39,664 nt of DNA from Chloroflexota bacterium (lineage in GTDB: Bacteria > Chloroflexota > Limnocylindria > Limnocylindrales > CSP1-4). The first letter of the stretch is position 1. The number at the start of each line of letters is the position of its first letter. Of this stretch, positions 18,707 to 28,111 are shown in pieces. The DNA is taken from the NCBI GenBank assembly GCA_021813655.1, contig JAKAJU010000089.1:1-39664 (forward strand). Direction: 5' to 3'. Below the pieces are notes generated by a model. It searched no databases, was not told the DNA's origin, and saw nothing but the letters and a program-made list of their open reading frames with translations. The position numbers were made by a program, and so were the translations under genes.

Positions 18707-21352
18707 GTGTTCGTTCGCATCGGCATCCTGGTCACCCGCTTCCGCTGGGTCGTACTCGTCGTCTGGGTCGCGACCGCGGCCGCGTTCGGCGTGCTCGCGC
18801 CGTCGCTCGCCGAGGTCGGGTCGGCCGACGAGGCGACCTTCCTCCCGAAGGAGGCGGAGTCCGTAGCGGGCCGGGCGGTCCTCGCGCGCGCGTTCCCCGA
18901 CGAGGCGGCGCCCGGCTCGGCCACCGTCGTCTTCGCGCGCGAGGGGGGCCTGACGGACGCGGACCGCGCATACATCGAGGCGCTGTCGGCCTGGGCGACG
19001 ACCGACGCCCCGCCTCAGCTCCGGGACGTCGTCCGCAACGTCGTCACGCTCGCCTCCAAGCCTCACCTCAAGGCGATGTTCGAGAGCGCCGACGGGTCGG
19101 TGCAGATCGCGACGGTCAACCTGGAGGTCGCCTCCTTCACGGAAGGGGCCAACAGCGCGGTCGACGCCCTCCGCGCGCACCTCGCGGAGACCGCCCCGTC
19201 GGGGCTCGCGGTCCATGTGACCGGGTCCGCGGGCATCGGCGCCGACTACCTGCGGGCGATCATCGCGGGGACCGACCGGACGACGATCGCGACGATCCTC
19301 CTCGTCGTCCTCGTGCTCCTGATCATCTATCGCGCCCCGCTCGCGGCGCTCGTCCCGCTCATCACGATCGGCGCGGCATTCCTCGTCTCGCGCGGGACGC
19401 TCGGCTTTCTCGCCGCCTCCGGCTGGAAGATCTCCACGCTTCTCGATTCGTTCATCGTCGTCCTCGTCTTCGGTGTGGGGACCGACTACACGATCTTCCT
19501 CATCAGCCGATTCAGAGAGGAGCTGTCGAAGGCGGACCGCCCGACGGCCGCGCGGGCGACGGTCGCCCGCATCGGCGCGGTCATCGCCGCGAGCGCCGCG
19601 ACGGTGATCGTGGGCCTCTCCTCGATGGCCATCGCGAGCTTCGGGATGATCCAGACGATCGGCCCGGCGCTCGCGATCACGATCGCGATCACGCTCGCCG
19701 CCGGGCTCACCCTCACGCCGGCCCTCCTGGTGATCTTCGGACGACCGCTGTTCTGGCCCAGGCACCCCAGGGAGGACGACCACCACGGCGACCGCGGCGC
19801 GTGGGCGCGGATCGCGTCGGTCATCACGCGCAGGCCCGGCGTGGTCACCGCCGTGGTCCTGGCCGGGCTCGCTCTCCCGATCCTCCTCATGCCCGGGGTC
19901 GCCTCGAGCTCGAACACCCTGGAGGAGCTCCCGAAGGACTCCGACGCGCGCGTCGGGTTCCAGCTCTTCGCGTCGAGGATGGACCAGGGCCGGCTCATGC
20001 CGATCACCGTCCTGGTGGACGCACCCGCCTCGGGCGACCTCGCCGCGCCCACGAACCTCGGCGCGCTCGCGTCGCTGACCAAGACGCTCGCGGGCGTCGA
20101 GGGTGTCCAGAGCGTCACGAGCCTCGTGTCCACGGCGGGCGACGGGTCGGCCGACGCGCAGGACGTGCCCTCGGTCATGCTCACGAAGATCGCCTCGGGT
20201 CTCGGGCTGCTCTCGTCGCCGCAGGCTGTCGCCGCTGCCCTGGTGAGCGCGACGGCGGGAGGGGAGCTGACCGGCGGCGGCGCGTGGATCGAGGCGCTCG
20301 GGCGCGAGCACCCTGAGCTCGCCTCGGACCCGACCTACACGGCCCTCCTCGCCGACATGGCGGCGCTCCAGTCGGGATTCGTCGCCGCGGCCGGCGGCGA
20401 CGCGACGGCGGCCCAGCGGGTCGTGGACGCGGCGGCACGGGCCCGGACCGACGCGACGACGCTCGCCGCGGCCTTCGCGGCGACGCCGGCCGAGGACTAC
20501 CTCATCCCGCGCGGGATGCCGGGTGACAGCGGGACCGGGATCGACCGCGTCCTCGCCGCCTACCTCTCCCCGGACGGGACCGTGGCCCGGCTGTACGTGA
20601 TCCCGGCGTCCGACCCGTACTCGGGCGAGGCGATCGACACCGTGCTCGCCGTCAGGAAGGCCGCAGCCACTCACGCGGCGGACTTCGGGACCGGCGCGAC
20701 GATCGTCGTCGGCGGGGCTGCCGCCGACCAGGCGGACATCCAGTCCACGATCCAGAAGGACTACGAGCGGGTCGGGATGCTCACGATCATCGGCGTCCTC
20801 CTCGTCCTCATCGTCCTCCTGCGAGCGCTCATCGCCCCGATCTTCCTCGTCGCGACCGTTCTCCTCTCGTACGGTACGACGCTGCACGTGGCGGGGTTCG
20901 TCTTCCAGGACCTCCTCGGGATGAGCGGCGCCACGTTCTTCCTGCCGCTCCTCGTCTTCGTGCTCCTCGTCGCGCTCGGGGCGGACTACAACATCTTCGT
21001 GACGAGCCGGATCCGGGAGGAGAGCGCGACCCGGCCGATCCGCGAGGGGATCCGGATCGCGTCGGCGCGGACCGGCGCGATCGTCACGTCGGCCGGGGTC
21101 ATCCTCGCCGGCACGTTCGCGGCCCTGATGATCGCTCCGCTCCAGGTGCTCTTCCAGGTGGGAGCGGCCGTGGCGATGGGCGTCCTCCTCGATACGTTCA
21201 TCGTCCGGAGCCTCCTCGTCCCGGCCCTGACCGCGGTCTTCGGAGACTGGAGCTGGTGGCCGTCGGGGCCGAAGGGGTTGCGCGCCGGACGCGGCTCGCC
21301 CCCGCCGGTCGACGATCCGGCCGTTCCCGGCCCGGGAGTCGCGAGCGGCTGA
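18707..21352 (+). CDS. MMPL/RND-family transporter
   Basis: 881 aa with duplicated TM blocks; GVGTDYTIFLISRFREEL and ALGADYNIFVTSRIREE motifs; GTG start 3 nt after the preceding stop. Confidence 0.92.
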   Translation: MFVRIGILVTRFRWVVLVVWVATAAAFGVLAPSLAEVGSADEATFLPKEAESVAGRAVLARAFPDEAAPGSATVVFAREGGLTDADRAYIEALSAWATTDAPPQLRDVVRNVVTLASKPHLKAMFESADGSVQIATVNLEVASFTEGANSAVDALRAHLAETAPSGLAVHVTGSAGIGADYLRAIIAGTDRTTIATILLVVLVLLIIYRAPLAALVPLITIGAAFLVSRGTLGFLAASGWKISTLLDSFIVVLVFGVGTDYTIFLISRFREELSKADRPTAARATVARIGAVIAASAATVIVGLSSMAIASFGMIQTIGPALAITIAITLAAGLTLTPALLVIFGRPLFWPRHPREDDHHGDRGAWARIASVITRRPGVVTAVVLAGLALPILLMPGVASSSNTLEELPKDSDARVGFQLFASRMDQGRLMPITVLVDAPASGDLAAPTNLGALASLTKTLAGVEGVQSVTSLVSTAGDGSADAQDVPSVMLTKIASGLGLLSSPQAVAAALVSATAGGELTGGGAWIEALGREHPELASDPTYTALLADMAALQSGFVAAAGGDATAAQRVVDAAARARTDATTLAAAFAATPAEDYLIPRGMPGDSGTGIDRVLAAYLSPDGTVARLYVIPASDPYSGEAIDTVLAVRKAAATHAADFGTGATIVVGGAAADQADIQSTIQKDYERVGMLTIIGVLLVLIVLLRALIAPIFLVATVLLSYGTTLHVAGFVFQDLLGMSGATFFLPLLVFVLLVALGADYNIFVTSRIREESATRPIREGIRIASARTGAIVTSAGVILAGTFAALMIAPLQVLFQVGAAVAMGVLLDTFIVRSLLVPALTAVFGDWSWWPSGPKGLRAGRGSPPPVDDPAVPGPGVASG

Positions 21353-21398
21353 GACGCCGTCCCGCGGCTGCGCGACGCGTGCCCGTACCATCGTCGCC

Positions 21399-21426
21399 TT
21401 GCACGGGAAGCCTCCCGTGCTATCCT
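21399..21426 (+). promoter_or_regulatory. Candidate promoter (TTGCAC-N16-TATCCT) whose spacer is a perfect inverted repeat GCACGGGA-agcc-TCCCGTGC
   Basis: 8-bp perfect arms (21401-21408/21413-21420) with -10-like TATCCT at 21421-21426, 45 nt before the leader ORF. Confidence 0.45.
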
Positions 21427-21471
21427 TCCCGCACCTTCGGGCCGCGAGCCGGTCCGGACCATGGAGGCACC

Positions 21472-21660
21472 GTGGGACTCTTCAGCGGTCGCGACACCCG
21501 CCGGGTCGCCGTCGTCATCACGACGGACGGCCGGCGCGTGCACGTGCCCGTCGAGGACCGGCGCTCCTTCGACGTATCCATCCTCGGCATCCGCAGCCTT
21601 GCCCTCTTCCTTATCGGGCTCATTCGGAGCCCTCGGCGAGAGTCTGGAGGACCGCGGTAG
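21472..21660 (+). CDS. Candidate ilv operon leader peptide (62 aa)
   Basis: GTG start preceded by GGAGG; ...SILGIRSLALFLIGLIRS... has 9 Ile/Leu in codons 37-51; its 3' end overlaps the antiterminator arm. Confidence 0.6.
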   Translation: MGLFSGRDTRRVAVVITTDGRRVHVPVEDRRSFDVSILGIRSLALFLIGLIRSPRRESGGPR

Positions 21661-21719
21661 CGCTGGGCGCGACCAAGGACGGAGACCTGCAGGACCCTCG
21701 CCGAAGCGGCGGGGGTCTT
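21633..21719 (+). promoter_or_regulatory. Candidate transcription attenuator (mutually exclusive antiterminator/terminator stems)
   Basis: TCGGCGAGAGTC (21633-21644) complements GACCCTCGCCGA (21693-21704) except one A/C mismatch; the same downstream arm is the 5' half of the terminator stem. Confidence 0.65.
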
Positions 21720-21727
21720 CTCATTCC
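21691..21727 (+). terminator. Intrinsic-terminator-like hairpin upstream of ilvB
   Basis: AGGACCCTCGCCG-aag-CGGCGGGGGTCTT stem (with G-U pairs) followed by CTCATT; T tract is weak but it is one of the few AT-richer spots here. Confidence 0.6.
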
Positions 21728-21733
21728 CGGGTC

Positions 21734-21787
21734 GGAGCGGTCGCGCGGCGGCCGGATCGACTGGAAGGAGCGGTCGCGCGGCGGCCG
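21734..21787 (+). repeat. Two copies of a 21-bp direct repeat GGAGCGGTCGCGCGGCGGCCG, 33 bp apart
   Basis: Identical copies at 21734-21754 and 21767-21787, in the ilvB untranslated leader after the terminator. Confidence 0.85.
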
Positions 21788-21839
21788 CGGAGATGCGATC
21801 GAACGGTCGGGGTGACGGCCGGCGATGGAGGACCGAACG

Positions 21840-23687
21840 ATGACGATCACGAAGGGCGCGAGTCCCCGCGGGAGCGTGCACTCGCACGTGCCCGACGCGG
21901 GGACCACGGCCGCGGACGCGATCGAGAAGGCGCGTCGCGACATGCTCCACCAGGGGCGCATCACGAAGCGGACGCGGATCGGCGCGGACGTCGTCTGCGA
22001 GGCGCTCCTCCGGCAGGGCGTGGACGTCCTGTTCGGCTACCCGGGAGGCGTCGTCCTGCCGCTCTACGACGTCCTCGGCGACTACCCCGAGATCCGACAC
22101 ATCCTCGTCCGCCACGAGCAGGGCGCCGCCCATGCGGCCGACGGGTACGCCCGCGCGACGGGCAAGGTGGGCGTGTGCCTCGGGACGTCCGGCCCGGGCG
22201 CCACGAACCTCGTGACGGGCATCGCCACCGCCCAGCTCGACTCGGTCCCCATGGTCGCGATCACCGGCAATGTCCCGGGCGCGCTCATCGGGAAGGACGC
22301 CTTCCAGGAGATCGACATCACCGGCATCACCCTGCCGATGACGAAGCACAACTACCTCGTCCGTACCGCCGACGAGCTTCCGGCGGTCTTCGCCGAGGCG
22401 TTCCACATCGCGCGCAGCGGCCGTCCGGGTCCGGTCCACATCGACATCACGAAGGACGCCCTGCAGGCGGAGACGCGGGCGACGCACCCGGACCACGACG
22501 CCGTCCTCGCGGCCCTCCCCGGCTTCCGTCCGACGCTCGACGGCCATCCGCGGCAGCTCAAGCTCGTGGCGCAGGAGATCGCGCGCGCCAAGCGGCCGCT
22601 CATCCTCGCCGGCCACGGGATCCTCATCGCCGAGGCCTGGGACGAGCTCCGCGAGCTGGCGGAGAAGGCGCAGATCCCCGTGACGTGGACGCTCCTCGGG
22701 ATCGGCGCGATGGACGAGACGCACCCTCTCGCCTACGGCTACATGGGGATGCACGGCTGGAAGCACGTGAACCGGGCGATCCAGTCGGCCGACCTCCTCA
22801 TCGCCCTCGGCATGCGCTTCGACGACCGGGTCACCGGCAACGTGCGAACCTACGCGCCGCACGCCCGGATCGTCCACGTGGACATCGACCCGGCCGAGAT
22901 CGGCAAGAACGTCGCCGTGGACGTCCCCGTCGTCGGCGACGTGAAGCGCGTCCTGGCCGCGCTCCTGCCTCTCGTCGCACCCGTGGACCACGAGACGCGC
23001 GCCGCCTACGCGGAGCAGCTCGCCGAATGGCGCCGCGAGTCCGAGGGAAGCAGCTGGCACGGCTCGGGGATGTGGCGCAACGGGCTCCTGTCCGCCGACT
23101 ACGTCATCGAGCGGATCGGCGCGGCGAACGACCACGACGCGACGATGGTCGCGGACGTCGGCCAGAACCAGATGTGGACGGCCCGGTATGCGGGCTACCG
23201 CAGGCCCCACAGCCACCTCTCGTCGGGGGGTCTCGGGACCATGGGCTACGGGATGCCCGCCGCGATGGGCGCGGCGCTCGGGCGCCCGGACAAGAAGACG
23301 TGGGCCGTCGTCGGCGACGGCGGCTTCCAGATGACGGTCCAGGAGCTCGCGACTCTCGTCCAGGACGACATCCCGGTGAAGATCGCGCTCCTCGACAACC
23401 ACAAGCTCGGGATGATCCGGCAGTGGCAGGAGCTCGTGTACGCGGGCAACTACCACTCGTCCGAGATGGTCGGTCCCGACTACCTCAAGCTCGCGGACGC
23501 CTACGGCATCCCGGCCTGGAAGGCGACGCGACCGGAGGAGGTGGATGCGGCCATCCACGCGGCGAACGCGGTGGATGGCCCGGCCCTCGTGTGGTTCGAG
23601 ATCGCGAGCGAGCAGAATGTCTTCCCGATGATGCCGGCCGGCAAGGGGCTCTCGGACCTCATCGAGGACCTGGAGGATCAGGAATGA
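21840..23687 (+). CDS. ilvB: Acetolactate synthase large subunit
   Basis: LFGYPGGVVLPLYDVL, VRHEQGAAHAADGYARATGKVGVCLGTSGPGATNLVTGIATA, GDGGFQMTVQELATLVQ; ATG at 21840 has GGAGG upstream (ORF also open from ATG 21825). Confidence 0.96.
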   Translation: MTITKGASPRGSVHSHVPDAGTTAADAIEKARRDMLHQGRITKRTRIGADVVCEALLRQGVDVLFGYPGGVVLPLYDVLGDYPEIRHILVRHEQGAAHAADGYARATGKVGVCLGTSGPGATNLVTGIATAQLDSVPMVAITGNVPGALIGKDAFQEIDITGITLPMTKHNYLVRTADELPAVFAEAFHIARSGRPGPVHIDITKDALQAETRATHPDHDAVLAALPGFRPTLDGHPRQLKLVAQEIARAKRPLILAGHGILIAEAWDELRELAEKAQIPVTWTLLGIGAMDETHPLAYGYMGMHGWKHVNRAIQSADLLIALGMRFDDRVTGNVRTYAPHARIVHVDIDPAEIGKNVAVDVPVVGDVKRVLAALLPLVAPVDHETRAAYAEQLAEWRRESEGSSWHGSGMWRNGLLSADYVIERIGAANDHDATMVADVGQNQMWTARYAGYRRPHSHLSSGGLGTMGYGMPAAMGAALGRPDKKTWAVVGDGGFQMTVQELATLVQDDIPVKIALLDNHKLGMIRQWQELVYAGNYHSSEMVGPDYLKLADAYGIPAWKATRPEEVDAAIHAANAVDGPALVWFEIASEQNVFPMMPAGKGLSDLIEDLEDQE

Positions 23688-24253
23688 GCGCCGACACGAC
23701 GGCCGCCCGGCCCGTCCCCGCGCGCGCCCTCCCCGGCTCCGGGGAGGTCCGTCGGCATCTCCTCATCGCGGTCGTCCAGAACCGCACCGGCGTCCTGAAC
23801 CGCGTCGCGAGCCTCATGCGCGCGCGCGACTTCAACATCGAGTCGCTCTCGGTGAGCCACACTGACAGCGACGACGTGAGCCGGATGACGATCTCGATCC
23901 ACGGCGACGAGTTCCATGTCGAGCAGGCGATCAAGCAGCTCTACCGGCTCGTGGACGTCCTCAAGGTCCAGGACGTGACCGACGAGCCGTCGGTGCAGCA
24001 CGAGCTCGCGCTCGTGAAGGTGCGCGCGACGGACCGCAACCGCGGCGAGATCGTCTCGATCGTCGAGATGTACCGCGGCCGCGTCGTGGACCTCGCGACC
24101 GAAGCGATCGTCGTGGAGGTGACCGGCACCGAGTCCGAGGTGGACGCGCTCATCGCGCTCCTCCGGGGGTTCGGCATCAAGGAGCTCGTCCGGACCGGGG
24201 CCGTCGTCATGGCCCGCGGTTCCCAATCGATCGAGGAGGCGACCAAGCGATGA
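23684..24253 (+). CDS. ilvN: Acetolactate synthase small subunit
   Basis: ACT domain [40 protein letters not shown] overlap with ilvB. Confidence 0.95.
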   Translation: MSADTTAARPVPARALPGSGEVRRHLLIAVVQNRTGVLNRVASLMRARDFNIESLSVSHTDSDDVSRMTISIHGDEFHVEQAIKQLYRLVDVLKVQDVTDEPSVQHELALVKVRATDRNRGEIVSIVEMYRGRVVDLATEAIVVEVTGTESEVDALIALLRGFGIKELVRTGAVVMARGSQSIEEATKR

Positions 24254-25299
24254 CCGCCCGGATGTACTACGACGTCGACGCCGACCCGGGCGCGCTCGCC
24301 GGCCAGAGAGTCGCCATCATCGGGTTCGGGAGCCAGGGCCATGCCCATGCCCTGAACCTCCACGAGTCGGGCGTCGACGTGATCGTTGGCCTCGCCCCGG
24401 CGAGCAAGAGCCGCGCGATCGCCGAGGAGGCGGGCCTGCGGGTCATGGACGTGGCGGATGCCGTCCGCGCCGCCGACGTCATCATGATGGCCGTCCCAGA
24501 CACGTCTCAGAAGGCGCTCTACGACGCGGAGATCGCGCCGAACCTCCGTCCCGGCCAGCTCCTCCTCTTCGCCCACGGCTTCACGATCCGCTTCGGCCAG
24601 ATCGTCCCGCCGGCCAGCGTCGACGTCGGGATGGTCGCACCCAAGGGCCCCGGCCACCTCGTCCGCTCCGTCTACCGCGACGGCGGCGGCGTGCCGGCAC
24701 TCTTCGCGGTCGAGCGCGACGCGAGCGGCACGGCCCGGGCGCGAACGCTCGCGTACGCCCGGGCGCTCGGATGCACCCGCGCGGGCGTCCTGGAGACGAC
24801 GTTCAAGGAGGAGACCGAGACCGACCTCTTCGGGGAGCAGGCCGTCCTCTGTGGCGGGACGGCGGCCCTGGTGAAGGCCGCATTCGAGACCCTCGTCGCG
24901 GCCGGCTATCAGCCCGAGCTCGCGTACTTCGAGACGATGCACGAGCTCAAGCTCATCGTGGACCTCATGTACCGCGGCGGGCTCGACTTCATGCGCTTCA
25001 GCGTGAGCGACACCGCCGAGTTCGGTGACTACGTCTCGGGCCCGCGGATCATCGACGACCGCGTCCGCGCGACGATGAGGCAGGTCCTCACCGAGATCCA
25101 GGACGGGACCTTCGCCGCCCGCTGGATCGAGGAGAACCGCTCCGGTCGTGCCGAGTTCGAGCGGATGCGCGAGGCCGAGAGCGGTCACCAGATCGAGCAG
25201 GTCGGCGCGGAGCTGCGGTCGAAGATGGCATTCCTCGACCCGGTGACCGTGAAGGCTGGCCAGGCACAGGCATCGGCGAAGGGGAGCGCAGGACGATGA
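24250..25299 (+). CDS. ilvC: Ketol-acid reductoisomerase
   Basis: [64 protein letters not shown] overlap with ilvN. Confidence 0.97.
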   Translation: MTARMYYDVDADPGALAGQRVAIIGFGSQGHAHALNLHESGVDVIVGLAPASKSRAIAEEAGLRVMDVADAVRAADVIMMAVPDTSQKALYDAEIAPNLRPGQLLLFAHGFTIRFGQIVPPASVDVGMVAPKGPGHLVRSVYRDGGGVPALFAVERDASGTARARTLAYARALGCTRAGVLETTFKEETETDLFGEQAVLCGGTAALVKAAFETLVAAGYQPELAYFETMHELKLIVDLMYRGGLDFMRFSVSDTAEFGDYVSGPRIIDDRVRATMRQVLTEIQDGTFAARWIEENRSGRAEFERMREAESGHQIEQVGAELRSKMAFLDPVTVKAGQAQASAKGSAGR

Positions 25300-26924
25300 G
25301 CTCACCCACCTACGGCCCCGGCGTACCCGAGGGTCACGTACGGATCTTCGACACGACCCTGCGCGACGGCGAGCAGGCCCCCGGGGCGGGCCTCACCGTC
25401 GCCGAGAAGATCCAGGTCGCGCGGCAGCTCGTCCGGATGAAGGTGGACGTCATCGAGGCCGGCTTCCCGGCGGCGTCGCCCGGCGACTTCGAGGCCGTGC
25501 GGCGGATCGCCGAGGAGACCAAGGGCGTCGCGGTCGCGGCACTCGCCCGATGCAAGGACGGCGATCCCCAGCGCGCGGTCGAGGCGATCGGCGTGGCCGA
25601 GCGGCCGCACCTCCACGTCTTCATCGCCACGAGCGACATCCACCTCAAGCACAAGCTCCGCATCAGCCGCGATCAGGCCCTCGCCGAGGCCGCGCGCTGG
25701 GTCCGGTACGGCCGCGACACGCTCGGCCGCGACGCCGACGTGGAGTTCTCCGCCGAGGACGCCAGCCGGACCGACCCCGACTTCCTGCTCGCCGTCTACG
25801 CGGCGGCCGTCGAGGCCGGCGCCTCCACGCTGAACATCCCCGACACGGTCGGCTACGCGATCCCATCGGAGTTCGGCGGGCTCGTGGCCCGGGTGAAGGA
25901 TCTCGTGAAGGACGAGGCCATCGTCTCGGTCCACTGCCACAACGACCTCGGCCTCGCGACCGCGAACACGCTCGCCGCTGTCCAGGCCGGCGCGCGGCAG
26001 GTGGAGGTCACGGTGAACGGGCTCGGCGAGCGCGCCGGCAATGCCTCCCTCGAGGAGGTCGTCATGGCGCTGCGCACCCGTCCGACGCAGTTCCCGCAGC
26101 TCATCAGCAGCGTCGCAACCGAGCAGATCACGCCCGCGAGCCGCCTCGTGAGCCACCTGACCGGGTTCAGCATCCAGCCGAACAAGGCGGTCGTCGGCGC
26201 GAACGCCTTCGCGCACGAGTCCGGCATCCACCAGGACGGCGTGATCAAGAACCCGCTCACGTACGAGATCATGACCCCGCAGTCGGTGGGCCTGACCGGG
26301 AGCCAGCTGACGATCGGGAAGCTGTCCGGCCGGAAGGGGCTCCAGAAGAAGCTCCGCGACCTGGGCTACCACGTGGAGGGTCCGGAGCTCGACCTCGTCT
26401 ACCGCGAGGCGATCGGGCTCGCCGACCGGAAGAAGGACGTCACCGACGCCGATCTCATCGCGATCGTCGAGCAGCAAGTCGCCGAGGTGCCGGAGACGAT
26501 CGGCCTGGTGGACTGGGAGGTCAGCTCCGCCAAGGGCGGCGAGGCCCGCGGCCACGTGATCCTCTCGGCGGTGGGTGGCGAGCGGCACGGCAGCTCACGC
26601 GGCAACGGCCCGGTGGACGCGCTGTACGGCGCGGTGGACGCGGCCATCGGCCCCGTCCTCGGCTGGCACCCCGTCCTCACGAGCTACGAGATCCGCGCCG
26701 TCTCCGGCGGCGAGGACGCGCAGGGTCAGGTCGTCGTGCGCTGCCGGCGCTCCGTCGACGACGCGGCCCGCGCCGAGACCGTCACGGGCCACGGCCTGTC
26801 CACGAACATCGTGGAGGCGTCGCTCGAGGCGTATCTCATCGCCACGAACAAGCTGCATGCGATGGAGCTGGGCGACACGACATCGGTCATCCCGGCGCCG
26901 TCGGTCGACCAGGAGCTCCCGTGA
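25296..26924 (+). CDS. leuA: 2-isopropylmalate synthase
   Basis: [71 protein letters not shown]-terminal regulatory domain; ATGA overlap with ilvC. Confidence 0.96.
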   Translation: MSSPTYGPGVPEGHVRIFDTTLRDGEQAPGAGLTVAEKIQVARQLVRMKVDVIEAGFPAASPGDFEAVRRIAEETKGVAVAALARCKDGDPQRAVEAIGVAERPHLHVFIATSDIHLKHKLRISRDQALAEAARWVRYGRDTLGRDADVEFSAEDASRTDPDFLLAVYAAAVEAGASTLNIPDTVGYAIPSEFGGLVARVKDLVKDEAIVSVHCHNDLGLATANTLAAVQAGARQVEVTVNGLGERAGNASLEEVVMALRTRPTQFPQLISSVATEQITPASRLVSHLTGFSIQPNKAVVGANAFAHESGIHQDGVIKNPLTYEIMTPQSVGLTGSQLTIGKLSGRKGLQKKLRDLGYHVEGPELDLVYREAIGLADRKKDVTDADLIAIVEQQVAEVPETIGLVDWEVSSAKGGEARGHVILSAVGGERHGSSRGNGPVDALYGAVDAAIGPVLGWHPVLTSYEIRAVSGGEDAQGQVVVRCRRSVDDAARAETVTGHGLSTNIVEASLEAYLIATNKLHAMELGDTTSVIPAPSVDQELP

Positions 26925-28111
26925 CACCCTCCGCCGTCGCCGAGCCCGCCGCGGAGGACGCCCTCGCGCCATCCGGCGGCGGGCCCGCGCGCTACGAGGT
27001 CGTCGCGATCCCGGGCGACGGTGTGGGCCCGGACGTCCTCGCCGCGGGACGGCGCGTCGTCGACGCGCTCGGCGAGCGTCATGGCTTCTCCGTCGCGTGG
27101 CACGAGATCCTCGTCGGCGGCTGCGCGATCGACGCGTACGGCGTCGCGATCCGGCCGGAGGACCTCGACGCGTGCCGCGCCTCCGATGCGGTCTTCCTCG
27201 GCGCGGTCGGCGGGCCGAAGTGGGACGATCCCAACGCCGCGGTCCGTCCCGAGCAGGCGCTCTTCGCCATGCGCGGCGGGCTCGAGCTCTTCGCGAACCT
27301 CCGGCCCGTCACGGTCCATCCGGCGCTGGCGGTGAGCAGCCCGCTCAAGGCCCACCTCCTCGAGGACGTGGACCTCCTCGTCGTCCGCGAGCTGACCGGC
27401 GGTCTCTACTTCGGCCGACGCACCGAGATGAGCGGCGCCCCGGGGACGCGGCACGCGGTGGACGAGCTCCCGTACTCGGACCTCGAGGTCGAGCGGATCG
27501 TCCGCCTCGCGTTCGAGCTGGCCCGGGCCCGGCGGCGACACGTCACGAGCGTGGACAAGGCGAACGTCCTCGCGACGTCCCGGCTCTGGCGCACCGTGGC
27601 GACCGAGGTCGGAGCGGAGTATCCGGACGTCGCGCTCGACCACCGCCTCGTGGACGCGGCCGCCATGCAGATCGCGCGGCGACCCGGGGACTTCGACGTC
27701 ATCGTCACCGAGAACCTCTTCGGCGACATCCTCTCGGACGAGGCGAGCGTGCTCGCGGGATCGCTCGGGATGCTCCCGTCCGCGTCGGTCGGGAGCCGGG
27801 TCACGGCCCACGGCATCCACGGGATCTACGAGCCGATCCACGGCTCGGCGCCCGACATCGCCGGGAAGGACATCGCGAATCCGATCGGGACGATCCTCTC
27901 CGCGGCGATGATGCTTCGGTGGTCCTTCGGCCGCGTCGACCTCGCCGGGATGATCGAGGATGCCGTCTCCGACGCCCTGTTCGACGGCTTCCGGACGCCC
28001 GACCTCATGCCGATCGACGTCGGCGTCGCGGCCGAGCTCACCCCCGTGGGGACGCGGGGGATGACCGATGCGATCGTGGCCCGCCTCGGCGGGGCGGGGG
28101 AGGCAGCCTGA
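26921..28111 (+). CDS. leuB: 3-isopropylmalate dehydrogenase
   Basis: YEVVAIPGDGVGPDVLAAGRRVVDAL; RELTGGLYFGRR; HGSAPDIAGKDIANPIGTILSAAMML; GTG start overlapping leuA stop (GTGA). Confidence 0.95.
   Translation: MTPSAVAEPAAEDALAPSGGGPARYEVVAIPGDGVGPDVLAAGRRVVDALGERHGFSVAWHEILVGGCAIDAYGVAIRPEDLDACRASDAVFLGAVGGPKWDDPNAAVRPEQALFAMRGGLELFANLRPVTVHPALAVSSPLKAHLLEDVDLLVVRELTGGLYFGRRTEMSGAPGTRHAVDELPYSDLEVERIVRLAFELARARRRHVTSVDKANVLATSRLWRTVATEVGAEYPDVALDHRLVDAAAMQIARRPGDFDVIVTENLFGDILSDEASVLAGSLGMLPSASVGSRVTAHGIHGIYEPIHGSAPDIAGKDIANPIGTILSAAMMLRWSFGRVDLAGMIEDAVSDALFDGFRTPDLMPIDVGVAAELTPVGTRGMTDAIVARLGGAGEAA

Noticed and set aside
21640-21660. T-box-like string GGAGGACCGCGG upstream of ilvB
   Set aside because: Only the ACCGCG part matches the T-box consensus; no specifier stem or AGGGUGG was seen, and the leader-peptide attenuator explains the region better
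21399-21815. ORF of 138 aa containing ERSRGGR repeats
   Set aside because: No family resemblance, overlaps the leader ORF and terminator in another frame; the protein repeat only reflects the 21-bp DNA repeat
24250-25299. Possible NADH-specific ketol-acid reductoisomerase (GLAPASKSR loop)
   Set aside because: The loop keeps the Ser residues typical of NADPH enzymes and looks like normal variation
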